Shown here piece after piece: positions 1 to 6,080 of a stretch of DNA of 6,080 nucleotides. The first letter of the stretch is position 1, and the number at the start of each line of letters is the position of its first letter. Below the pieces are notes generated by a model, which saw nothing but the letters and a program-made list of their open reading frames with translations, did not search any database and was not told the origin of the DNA. The translations under genes and the position numbers were made by a program. The DNA comes from an uncultured Lachnospiraceae bacterium. GTDB taxonomy: Bacteria; Bacillota; Clostridia; Lachnospirales; Lachnospiraceae. The stretch is from positions 1 through 6,080 of the forward strand of contig CAMWJQ010000260.1 in the NCBI GenBank assembly GCA_947174615.1, in the 5' to 3' direction.

Positions 1-1
1 G

Positions 2-15
2 CATAGCGGGCTATG
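2..15. repeat. Short palindrome CATAGC-GG-GCTATG
   Basis: Perfect 6-bp arms (2-7 and 10-15) with a 2-base centre; as RNA it would form a 5-bp stem with a 4-base loop. It lies at the window edge, so a following T run on the minus strand, if any, cannot be seen. Confidence 0.4.
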
Positions 16-22
16 TAACCTG

Positions 23-48
23 AATTTGGCGCAAATATCGCGCAAATT
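23..48. repeat. Imperfect hairpin, 9 bp with one bulge
   Basis: AATTTGGCGC (23-32) can pair with GCGCAAATT (40-48) if G29 is bulged, leaving the 7-base loop AAATATC. No poly-T tract follows on either strand. Confidence 0.45.
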
Positions 49-141
49 GGGGCGTACAGGTGGTAGGAATGATTTTTCAAACACGCTCTAGCGCTTCATC
101 CAGACAGAAATTAACGCTGCGGTTACTGTATTCATGCCGCC

Positions 142-183
142 GCATCGCCGACGAAATGTTATGAAATAGACGGTTTGCGATGC
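142..183. repeat. 7-bp inverted repeat beginning at the sensor stop codon
   Basis: GCATCGC (142-148) and GCGATGC (177-183) are exact reverse complements flanking 28 bases. The outer arm touches the first base of the sensor's stop triplet. There is no adjacent T run, so it is not a standard intrinsic terminator. It could instead protect the mRNA 3' end or mark the boundary of a repeat element. Confidence 0.45.
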
Positions 184-2246
184 TAATTTCTGGATGGTGT
201 ACCAGGCAAAAGCGTATCTGCCATCTTTCGGATCATCACGCCCCATCCTTCCTGTGCATCCACCGGATATGTAGAGAATACGCCCCATACATCCCCGTCA
301 AACTCTTTTAAATTTACTTCATGGATCAAATCGCCCTCCTGCCTGATGCGCCTGTCACCGATCACCGCATAACCATCGTCTGCGAGCGCTTTTTCGACAT
401 CCTCCAGCGATTGCGCTTCAAAATGTGTAATCCAGAGTTTGACCATCCCGCTGCGCCTTGACGTCCACTCGTCTGTATCCGTCCGCGCCCATTCGCCCTC
501 TGTCAGATAGATCGAGTACGCCTCTGTGTTTTGACATACAGCACAGTCCTGTATCGAAAATCCCTCCTTTGCAAAAGTCATGATAAGGGTCTCTGCCTCC
601 TGTGACGGCAGATCCGGTATAAGTTCTCCCATATCATATAAATACTGTAAAGACTGCGTGAATACTTCATCTCCCGGGACGCACGCCGGCTCAAACATGT
701 GGCGCAGATAGATAAGTGTATCTCCTGTCCGCTGGTAAACCAGATAATTGCTGTCCCTGCAGCCTGTGACTACCCAGCCGTCTGCATCGATCTGCATTCC
801 TTCCAAAAGCTGTATCTCCTGCGGGCGCTCTGTCCGAAATTGATAATTAAATTGATAGATTTCCAATACCATTCCCTCAAAATTTTGATAGGTATAGCTG
901 GGTGTCACGCTCTCGACACGCCAGTCTGTATATTTCGCTGGGGACTGCCTTTCATAGATAAATGTATTTTGCACAAGCCGTTCTACCTGCTGTCTGACCC
1001 GTTCGTTCTCACCGGCTCCCTTCGTCTGCATTGCTACCGCTGTCTGTTCTCTGTCCACACCGTTCTGCACTCCTGCAGTCTGAGCGCTGTCCTTCACCGT
1101 CTGCTGTCCATCTGCGTTCTCCACCGATAACACGCGCGCTTCTGCATCCCCTGCCGATGATTTCACTGCGGCGGCAGAGCATCCAATCATTGCCCCGAAA
1201 CCGACTGCCAGAAGAACAGCTGCCGCGAACATCACCATACCATTTTTCTTATGTGCTCTGCTTAAAATATTTCCAAAACGCTTCTTCATCACCTGTTTCC
1301 CTCCATAAAACTGCGTTGACAAGACTGTCCTATCCATATGCCGATACTTTCGATAAAGCGCCGTGAACAACGTCTCCGTATATGCCTTTCTGTCTGCAAA
1401 ATCCATTCCCTGTACCACCCGCTCATCACAAGATAATTCCATATCAACGACCGCCTCCCTCTGCATGATCCAGACAACCGGATTGAACCAGTGAACTGCA
1501 TTCGCTGTGACAAACAGCAGTTTCAGACAAGCATCCCTGCGCTTTAGATGCACCAGTTCGTGTCTGAGGATGAAATACAGCTCCTGCTGGTTATACTGTA
1601 TATCTGGAAGAACGACCATCGGTCTGCAAAAACCAATTACCATCGGACCTGCTGCCCCTTGATATAGGGTCGCTTGAATCGGCTGCCTGATATGCAGCTC
1701 CTCCGACAAACGAGAAAACAATGCCGCTGTGGAATCCTCCTCCACGGTCATTCCCTGTACAATAACAAGTTTCTTATACCGTAAATAGCTGATCCAATGC
1801 ACTGCCATAAAGAGCAAACAACCGCCCATCCACACAGCGGAACATACCTCCAGCCATGTTATGCGGCTCCCGATTTTTGCACCAGAAGAAGCAATGGGCG
1901 TCACCATCTGTTCTGGAATCTCAAGGCGTATCCCCTGCCGCGGCGCAATCTGCTCTGTGAACGGCACGGTCTGTTCCAAATTAGATTCTGATGGCGCTAT
2001 GACTGACGAAGCCTCCCCTATCACATTGATTTCATTCTTCCCTTCTTCTCTGTGCACAGGATAGGAACCGACTATATCATACAGAGAAAACGGCACGATA
2101 AGCCGCACTGCGAGAAAAATCCATATATAATAACTCCACTTTGCCGCATAACGTCTGTTTAAAAACGGCATGAGCAGAAGCAGCAAAAGTATCACCACAC
2201 TAGATGACAGCGTTGTCTCCAATACTGCCAGAAAAATATCTGTCAC
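183..2246 (-). CDS. M56-family (BlaR1/MecR1-type) membrane metalloprotease sensor with non-penicillin-binding ectodomain
   Basis: A 687-residue protein that should sense an extracellular signal and relieve repression by the BlaI-type protein encoded just upstream. Visible layout: TM1 about 5-28, TM2 about 37-56, a polar outside loop 57-129, TM3 about 132-154, a cytoplasmic protease domain about 155-335, TM4 about 336-356, then a roughly 330-residue extracytoplasmic region. The zinc protease motif is HELVH at 229-233 (H229, E230, H233) followed by KRRD. HWFNPVVW (252-259) and the MELSCDE segment (269-275) are typical of M56 proteins and probably supply the third zinc ligand. The ectodomain has only one SxxK (SPAK, 435-438) and no K[ST]G, so it does not look like the BlaR1 beta-lactam sensor. 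It seems to hold two modules, about 415-545 and 550-682. The start is GTG, abutting the repressor stop codon and served by a GGAGG inside the repressor gene. Family call is firm; the signal is unknown. Confidence 0.9.
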   Translation of the reverse strand: MTDIFLAVLETTLSSSVVILLLLLLMPFLNRRYAAKWSYYIWIFLAVRLIVPFSLYDIVGSYPVHREEGKNEINVIGEASSVIAPSESNLEQTVPFTEQIAPRQGIRLEIPEQMVTPIASSGAKIGSRITWLEVCSAVWMGGCLLFMAVHWISYLRYKKLVIVQGMTVEEDSTAALFSRLSEELHIRQPIQATLYQGAAGPMVIGFCRPMVVLPDIQYNQQELYFILRHELVHLKRRDACLKLLFVTANAVHWFNPVVWIMQREAVVDMELSCDERVVQGMDFADRKAYTETLFTALYRKYRHMDRTVLSTQFYGGKQVMKKRFGNILSRAHKKNGMVMFAAAVLLAVGFGAMIGCSAAAVKSSAGDAEARVLSVENADGQQTVKDSAQTAGVQNGVDREQTAVAMQTKGAGENERVRQQVERLVQNTFIYERQSPAKYTDWRVESVTPSYTYQNFEGMVLEIYQFNYQFRTERPQEIQLLEGMQIDADGWVVTGCRDSNYLVYQRTGDTLIYLRHMFEPACVPGDEVFTQSLQYLYDMGELIPDLPSQEAETLIMTFAKEGFSIQDCAVCQNTEAYSIYLTEGEWARTDTDEWTSRRSGMVKLWITHFEAQSLEDVEKALADDGYAVIGDRRIRQEGDLIHEVNLKEFDGDVWGVFSTYPVDAQEGWGVMIRKMADTLLPGTPSRN

Positions 2247-2639
2247 TTATTTCACCTCCGTTTCATCAATCGTATCCAGAAAGCTGCGCAGCTCTTTGAG
2301 ATCCGAATCTTTAATTATCTTACTGCCATACAGACTTGCCACCAAATTCTGCACTGAATTGTCATACAATTTCTCTAAGAAATTCTTGCTTTCCGTCACC
2401 TTATAGTCATTCTCTAAAACTACTGCTGAGTACAAATTGGTCCCCGTCGAGCGGTCGCAGTGGACAAATCCTTTATTTGCCATCCTCGACAGGGCTGTCA
2501 TCAGCGTGGATAACTGCCAGCTCCGGTATTGCTGCAGTTCACGCAGAATCTGATTGGACGTAAGCGGTGCACTGCTCCTCCATATAACCTGCATAATTTC
2601 CAATTCTGCTTCTCCTAGTTTCTTTCTACCATTTACCAT
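2247..2639 (-). CDS. BlaI/MecI/CopY-family winged-helix transcriptional repressor
   Basis: A 130-residue protein, close to the 120-130 residues usual for BlaI and MecI. Residues 8-75 form the winged-helix DNA-binding domain: LGEAELEIMQVIW at the start of helix 1, a recognition-helix segment SWQLSTLMTALSRMANKGFV (40-59), then a wing with YSAVV (70-74). Residues 76-125 are the dimerisation region (ESKNFLEKLY, then DLKELRSFLD). Family members dimerise on TACAnnTGTA-type palindromes and are inactivated when cleaved in this C-terminal region after M56 sensor activation. Two such palindromes lie in this gene's own promoter, so autorepression is likely. In S. aureus MecI/BlaI the cut is at Asn-Phe; by eye the aligned position here is S102-L103. 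ATG start with AAGGAGG eight bases upstream. It is the first gene of a two-gene operon with the M56 sensor. CopY-like metal repression is an alternative, but the M56 partner favours BlaI-type control. Confidence 0.93.
   Translation of the reverse strand: MVNGRKKLGEAELEIMQVIWRSSAPLTSNQILRELQQYRSWQLSTLMTALSRMANKGFVHCDRSTGTNLYSAVVLENDYKVTESKNFLEKLYDNSVQNLVASLYGSKIIKDSDLKELRSFLDTIDETEVK
2255..2259 (-). promoter_or_regulatory. Ribosome binding site for the M56 sensor, inside the repressor gene
   Basis: On the minus strand GGAGG lies in the last sense codons of the repressor (GAG-GTG-AAA-TAA), eight bases before the GTG that directly follows TAA. It supports GTG at 2246 as the sensor start and suggests translational coupling of the two genes. 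Confidence 0.75.
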
Positions 2640-2647
2640 GTCAATTT

Positions 2648-2654
2648 CCTCCTT
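2648..2654 (-). promoter_or_regulatory. Strong ribosome binding site of the repressor gene
   Basis: On the minus strand AAGGAGG is followed by eight bases and then ATG at 2639. It fixes the start of the repressor. It sits immediately downstream of the promoter-proximal operator, so the leader RNA is very short (roughly 25-30 bases, inferred). Confidence 0.85.
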
Positions 2655-2670
2655 TTATACAGTTGTATAA
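2655..2670. promoter_or_regulatory. Operator 1: BlaI/CopY-type palindrome over the transcription start
   Basis: TTATACAGTTGTATAA has perfect 6-bp inverted arms (TTATAC/GTATAA) and contains TACAGTTGTA, a perfect match to the TACAnnTGTA core known for BlaI/MecI/CopY repressors. It lies 3 bp downstream of the -10 box and should cover the transcription start, so a bound repressor would block initiation or escape. The binding protein is inferred to be the repressor encoded next door. Confidence 0.82.
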
Positions 2671-2673
2671 CTT

Positions 2674-2702
2674 ATTATACAATCGTATAAACGCTTTGTC
2701 AA
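2674..2702 (-). promoter_or_regulatory. Perfect-consensus sigma-A promoter of the repressor/sensor operon
   Basis: On the minus strand TTGACA (2702-2697), a 17-bp spacer and TATAAT (2679-2674) match the vegetative sigma-factor consensus at all twelve positions with ideal spacing. Transcription should start near 2667, inside operator 1. Such a strong promoter makes sense if it is normally held shut by the repressor bound to the two overlapping palindromes. Confidence 0.9.
2675..2690. promoter_or_regulatory. Operator 2: BlaI/CopY-type palindrome over the -10 and spacer
   Basis: TTATACAATCGTATAA has the same perfect 6-bp arms as operator 1, with one mismatch to the TACAnnTGTA core (TACAATCGTA). 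It overlaps five bases of the -10 box and most of the 17-bp spacer. Its start is exactly 20 bp from the start of operator 1, placing both sites on the same face of the helix at about two turns. Confidence 0.8.
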
Positions 2703-2707
2703 TAGCA

Positions 2708-2734
2708 ATTCTATATGGGATGCATGTATAGAAT
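2708..2734. repeat. Perfect 8-bp inverted repeat upstream of the -35 box
   Basis: ATTCTATA (2708-2715) and TATAGAAT (2727-2734) are exact reverse complements separated by 11 bases. The repeat begins 5 bases upstream of the -35 box of the repressor promoter. It differs from the TTATAC/GTATAA operators, so it may be a site for another DNA-binding protein, or a chance palindrome in AT-rich DNA. The rest of the 2735-2822 stretch shows nothing I can support. Confidence 0.5.
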
Positions 2735-2822
2735 CGGGTAGTTACTTTTCACACCTCAATAACTTATACGCTGATAAAAACCGGCGTAGATCCATCCTCC
2801 CTACTTGGATGCCCGCGCGCAT

Positions 2823-2854
2823 AAAAAGAGGCAGCCCCAAAGCCACCTCTTTTT
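2823..2854 (-). terminator. Intrinsic terminator downstream of the pullulanase gene
   Basis: Read on the minus strand, GAGGUGGC and GCUGCCUC form an 8-bp stem (two G-U wobbles) around a UUUGGG loop, preceded by AAAAA and followed by UUUUU. It begins 25 bases after the pullulanase stop codon. On the plus strand the two wobble pairs become A-C mismatches, so it is better suited to ending the pullulanase transcript than anything from the other side. It separates the pullulanase from the repressor operon. Confidence 0.9.
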
Positions 2855-2879
2855 CTATCCTGAAACAATCTCTAATTTC

Positions 2880-5800
2880 CTAATTCTTACGCTTTTTTAT
2901 AAAAATACCTGCTGCGACTGCTGCCGCTGCCGCGATGATTCCGCCTACGACGAGCGGTGTACTCCCAGAGGATTTCTCTGCATCCCCAGCACTTCCTGCG
3001 GTTTCCGCGCCCTCTGTGCCGACAGCTGCAGTCGTTTCATTCTCTGTCCTTGTCTCCGCCTTCACAATCGTGTCGTCTCCCTGCACGAGCACCATCGCTG
3101 AGATGCCCGGCACAGATACAGTCCCCTGTGCGGCGCCTACGGATGCAGTGCCTGCTGTCTTGTCATTGATGCAGATTTCCCATGTTCCTGCCGGCAGCGC
3201 CACATCCACCGCATTCTTACTTCCATTGAATAAAACTGTAATCTTCTCCGCCGTGTCGCCGTTTGCATTGTTTGCAATCGTATATCCAATCACATTGGCA
3301 TCGAGACCGCTCATAAATGCCAGATTGTTCTGGATCTCTGTTGCAGTTGTCATGCGGAGTGCACTGTGCGCTTTGCGGAACGCGATGAGTCCCTTGTAAT
3401 ATTCATACGTATCCAGAACCTTTGCTTTCTCCGCCCACTTGATGCTGTTGGTGGAATCCGGCGAGGTATAGCTGTTCTCATCGAAACCGCCCTCCACCGT
3501 TGCCGAAGGCTTGCTTCTGAGCAGCTCCTCGCCTGCCTGGAAGAACGGCACACCCTGTGAAGTGAGAATGATCGCACTTCCGAGTTTATTCATCTGAATC
3601 CTTGTCTCCTCACTGTCGTCTGCATTGGATATTGCCAGTTTATCCCAGAATGTGAGATTGTCATGACAGGATACATAATTAATGCTCTGTCCCGGCTGTG
3701 CTGCCCAGCTCTTGCTGCCCTTGTCATTTTTGAAGGTCATTACCTGAGGATGCGGCGTCGCGCCGACAATGCCAAACTTCACGCTCTCCTCCATGCCATC
3801 CTTGCCGCTGATAAATCCTCGATCCTGCGCGTCAAACACACTGCCCTTGATTCCATCCCGTATATCATCACTGAACGCGCCAACCCTGTCAATCTTTGCC
3901 ATGTTTGCCTTCAATGCCTGCTGTGAGGACGGAATCGCACAATCCCCGCCAGTCCAGCCTTCACCATATACCATAATCGAAGGATCAATCTCATCAAGCG
4001 CTGCCCGCACAGCGTTCATCGTCTCAATGTCATGCACTGCCATCAGGTCAAAGCGGAACCCGTCAATATGGTATTCCTTTGCCCAGTAAACAACCGAATC
4101 CACGATATATTTGCGCACCATCGCGCGGTCAGATGCCGTCTCGTTTCCGCAGCCGGATGCATTGGAGTACTTCTCGCCAACTTTTCGATAATAATAGTCC
4201 GGCACTGTTTTCTGATACCAAGAATTTTCTATATTAAAGGTATGGTTATACACAACATCCATGTTCACACGAATGCCATTCTCATGAAATGCCTGAATCA
4301 TCTGTTTCATTTCATTGATGCGCACTTCCCCGTGATAAGGGTCTGTGCTGTAAGAACCCTCTGGCACATTGTAGTTTTTCGGGTCATATCCCCAGTTAAA
4401 CTGCGGTGTATCCAGTTTTGTCTCATCGACTGTCGCATAATCATAGCAGGGCAGAATCTGTACATGCGTCACACCCAAGTCCTTGATGTGGTCTATTCCT
4501 GTCGCAAGACCGTCCGGGTTGGTCGTCCCTGTCTCCGTAAATCCAAGAAATTTGCCTGTATTGCTGATGCCAGACGACGCGTCGGACGAGAGATCGCGCA
4601 CATGAATCTCATAGATTACCGCATCCGTCGGATTCTCAAAAGTCGGTCTCACATCATTCTCAAATCCGTCCGGGTTGGTCGCGCTCAGATCGACCACCAT
4701 ACCCCTGTCACCATTGACGCCCGTCGTTCTCGCATAGAGGTCCACAGCCTCGTTTGTCTTATTTCCAATCTGAATCGAGTATGTATAGTACACACCGTTC
4801 AGGTCTCCCTGCTTCTCACAGCTCCAGACCCCCTTCTCGCCCAATGTCATAGGAACCGTTTCAATCAGGTTATCGCCGTCTCCCTGCTCATACAGGTTGA
4901 GAGAAACCTCTGACGCTGTGGGCGCCCATACCTTGAATCCTGTCTTTTCTTTGGTGTAGACCGCGCCAAGATCATCTCCCTCATAAGCAAATGCTTCATC
5001 AAAATAACTTGATCCGATAATTTTGTTCATGGATATGGTCGTTCCCTCATATCCCTCCATTGATATGTCATATGCCTTTGACAATTCCAACTCCTCCTCC
5101 AATGTCAGCAGAACCGTTCTGCCATCCTCGCTTTCTGCCGAAGCCACTTTGTACTCCGTACCCTCTGCGTCTGTGATTTTCAACTGTGCCGCCAAGGATG
5201 ATGTATTCTTTGGCGCGCGCGACAGGAATGCATAAATCTCCTTACTTGTCGTCTCAGAGAAATATGCCTCCGCAATCACCGGCTGAAACACAGCGTCCTC
5301 CTCATTGTACCACAACGTGGGATTTCCTTCCACTATGTATACATCAATTGTATTGTCCGATGCCTTGGTAAGATCAATCTCATAATCAAGCGCTGCGTCT
5401 GCATCGCCATCCTGTATCACGCGGACGCCGGCAGTCTTTACACCCTCCTTTGGCAGCAGTCCGATCCTGAAAAGCGCCCCAAACGCATCCTTCTCTGCCA
5501 TCGGATAATTTCCGCCTGCATCGCTGCCTGCCCATGCGTATGCCTCCACATTGTCCGTACTGTAGTTTTGGTCAAAATTGTAATAGTGCACATTGATCTT
5601 GGCTGCGCCCTCCTCATTGTACACATTCAGGCGTGCTTCCTCAAGCGCTGCAAGGTCATAAGGCTCTGCTCCGTCCGGCGCCGCTGTGGCAAATTCCACC
5701 TCACCGCTCGTCACCCAGATTTCAACAGTCTCCCCGTCCATCGCGACAAATCTGTCATCGCCCATATCCTTGTCCTCCCACTGGTTTAAACGAACGATAA

Positions 5801-6080
5801 ATCCAATACTTGCCGGTTTCCTGTTGGTCTGGTACACCGCCACCTTGCCGAACGCATCCTCATCGGTAAAGTCAACCTGCTGTCCTTCTCTTCCTTCCTC
5901 CCAGATCCACAGGTTCCACCCTTCATAGCTGTTATCAGCCCTTCCGCCGTAGTGGACAATCAGTGTCGTTCCCGCTGCCCGCGCCGTCATTCCCGGCGTC
6001 AAAACTGACACAACTGTCATAAACACCATCAACAGCGTCAGCCCACCGGCAGTCACTCGTTTATTTTCCGTAACCCAGCA
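2880..6080 (-). CDS. pulA: Extracellular membrane-anchored type I pullulanase (GH13, starch-debranching), 5' end beyond window
   Basis: Hydrolyses alpha-1,6 branch points in pullulan, starch or glycogen outside the cell. Residues are counted from GTG at 6056. A hydrophobic signal segment (about 5-22) ends near ARAA (25-28). Two CBM41/PUD-like starch-binding domains follow (about 30-125 and 152-250; VHY near each start), then a beta domain (258-345), a CBM48-like domain (about 365-445), the GH13 barrel (475-900) and a C-terminal beta domain (905-990). Catalytic signatures are all present: FNWGYDP (553-559, the pullulanase YNWGYDP motif), DVVYNHT (600-606), GFRFD with nucleophile D670, YGEGW with acid/base E699, and VSCHDN with D799. 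A Thr/Glu/Ala/Gly-rich linker (1000-1032) leads to a membrane helix (1035-1053) and KKRKN; no LPxTG is present. The frame stays open upstream through ENKR to the window edge, so GTG is probably not the true start. The promoter lies outside the window. Confidence 0.95.
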   Translation of the reverse strand, partial: CWVTENKRVTAGGLTLLMVFMTVVSVLTPGMTARAAGTTLIVHYGGRADNSYEGWNLWIWEEGREGQQVDFTDEDAFGKVAVYQTNRKPASIGFIVRLNQWEDKDMGDDRFVAMDGETVEIWVTSGEVEFATAAPDGAEPYDLAALEEARLNVYNEEGAAKINVHYYNFDQNYSTDNVEAYAWAGSDAGGNYPMAEKDAFGALFRIGLLPKEGVKTAGVRVIQDGDADAALDYEIDLTKASDNTIDVYIVEGNPTLWYNEEDAVFQPVIAEAYFSETTSKEIYAFLSRAPKNTSSLAAQLKITDAEGTEYKVASAESEDGRTVLLTLEEELELSKAYDISMEGYEGTTISMNKIIGSSYFDEAFAYEGDDLGAVYTKEKTGFKVWAPTASEVSLNLYEQGDGDNLIETVPMTLGEKGVWSCEKQGDLNGVYYTYSIQIGNKTNEAVDLYARTTGVNGDRGMVVDLSATNPDGFENDVRPTFENPTDAVIYEIHVRDLSSDASSGISNTGKFLGFTETGTTNPDGLATGIDHIKDLGVTHVQILPCYDYATVDETKLDTPQFNWGYDPKNYNVPEGSYSTDPYHGEVRINEMKQMIQAFHENGIRVNMDVVYNHTFNIENSWYQKTVPDYYYRKVGEKYSNASGCGNETASDRAMVRKYIVDSVVYWAKEYHIDGFRFDLMAVHDIETMNAVRAALDEIDPSIMVYGEGWTGGDCAIPSSQQALKANMAKIDRVGAFSDDIRDGIKGSVFDAQDRGFISGKDGMEESVKFGIVGATPHPQVMTFKNDKGSKSWAAQPGQSINYVSCHDNLTFWDKLAISNADDSEETRIQMNKLGSAIILTSQGVPFFQAGEELLRSKPSATVEGGFDENSYTSPDSTNSIKWAEKAKVLDTYEYYKGLIAFRKAHSALRMTTATEIQNNLAFMSGLDANVIGYTIANNANGDTAEKITVLFNGSKNAVDVALPAGTWEICINDKTAGTASVGAAQGTVSVPGISAMVLVQGDDTIVKAETRTENETTAAVGTEGAETAGSAGDAEKSSGSTPLVVGGIIAAAAAVAAGIFIKKRKN

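Larger units (their letters stand above)
1..182. other. Gene-free stretch after the sensor gene, rich in inverted repeats; possible dispersed repeat
   Basis: No reading frame here looks like a protein gene. A 66-codon minus frame reaching 88 only overlaps the sensor gene out of frame. The stretch contains three inverted repeats listed separately, and an 11-bp-period direct repeat GCGCAAAT (29-36 and 40-47). No hairpin followed by a minus-strand T run is visible, so the terminator of the repressor/sensor operon is not identified. The density of hairpins suggests an intergenic repeat element, but copy number cannot be judged from one window. Confidence 0.4.

Noticed and set aside
88..288. A 66-codon minus-strand frame overlapping the end of the sensor gene
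   Set aside because: Half of it overlaps the sensor in another frame, no ribosome binding site is seen, and the predicted peptide has no recognisable features.
699..1366. Overlapping plus-strand frames of 143 and 111 codons opposite the sensor ectodomain
   Set aside because: They are antisense to a well-supported gene, overlap each other in different frames, lack start signals and encode low-information sequence.
183..2639. A beta-lactam resistance (blaI-blaR1-blaZ) cassette
   Set aside because: No beta-lactamase or PBP2a gene is in the window and the sensor lacks the penicillin-binding motif set; only the regulatory architecture is shared.
2775..2815. A possible second terminator between the pullulanase and the repressor (minus-strand CCGG followed by TTTTT)
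   Set aside because: The arms that can be drawn (GTAG/CTAC, GGC/GCC) are short and interrupted by a large bulge, whereas the 2823-2854 hairpin is clearly sufficient.
2640..2880. Control of the pullulanase by the BlaI-type repressor
   Set aside because: The pullulanase is upstream, reads toward the operon and ends at a strong terminator. No copy of the operator was noticed within the gene, and its promoter is outside the window, so there is no evidence for a regulatory link.
4032..4913. A 293-codon open frame on the plus strand inside the pullulanase gene
   Set aside because: It is antisense to the catalytic core with its unambiguous GH13 motifs. Its product is rich in Ile, Val, Cys, His and Arg with no recognisable domain, as expected for a shadow of a biased coding sequence.

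Overview
The window looks like part of a Firmicutes (Clostridia) chromosome, most likely from a gut Lachnospiraceae-type bacterium. This is inferred from the BlaI/M56 regulatory pair, strong AGGAGG ribosome binding sites, a fully consensus sigma-A promoter, a large secreted membrane-anchored pullulanase and roughly balanced base composition. No marker gene fixes the genus. All three genes are on the minus strand, so they read from high to low coordinates.

Region by region, in transcription order. Positions 6080-2880 hold a large extracellular type I pullulanase (GH13 family) with two N-terminal starch-binding-like domains, a complete GH13 catalytic core and a C-terminal membrane anchor. Its reading frame is open to the window edge, so its true start is probably outside. 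A strong intrinsic terminator (2854-2823) follows its stop codon. Positions 2822-2640 are a regulatory intergenic region. It contains an 8-bp perfect inverted repeat, then a perfect TTGACA-17 bp-TATAAT promoter overlapped by two TACAnnTGTA-type palindromes exactly 20 bp apart. This promoter drives a two-gene operon: a BlaI/MecI/CopY-family repressor (2639-2247) and, with no gap (TAA directly followed by GTG), an M56 (BlaR1/MecR1-type) membrane metalloprotease sensor (2246-183). The last 182 bases have no convincing gene but hold several inverted repeats, and may be part of a dispersed intergenic repeat.

How the parts work together: the repressor should bind the two palindromes and silence its own operon. 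The M56 protein should sense something outside the cell through its roughly 330-residue ectodomain and trigger loss of the repressor. The ectodomain shows no recognisable penicillin-binding motif set and no beta-lactamase gene is in the window, so the signal and the other targets are unknown. The pullulanase appears to be an independent unit that degrades alpha-glucans (pullulan, starch, glycogen) at the cell surface. Nothing in the window links it to the repressor/sensor pair apart from adjacency.
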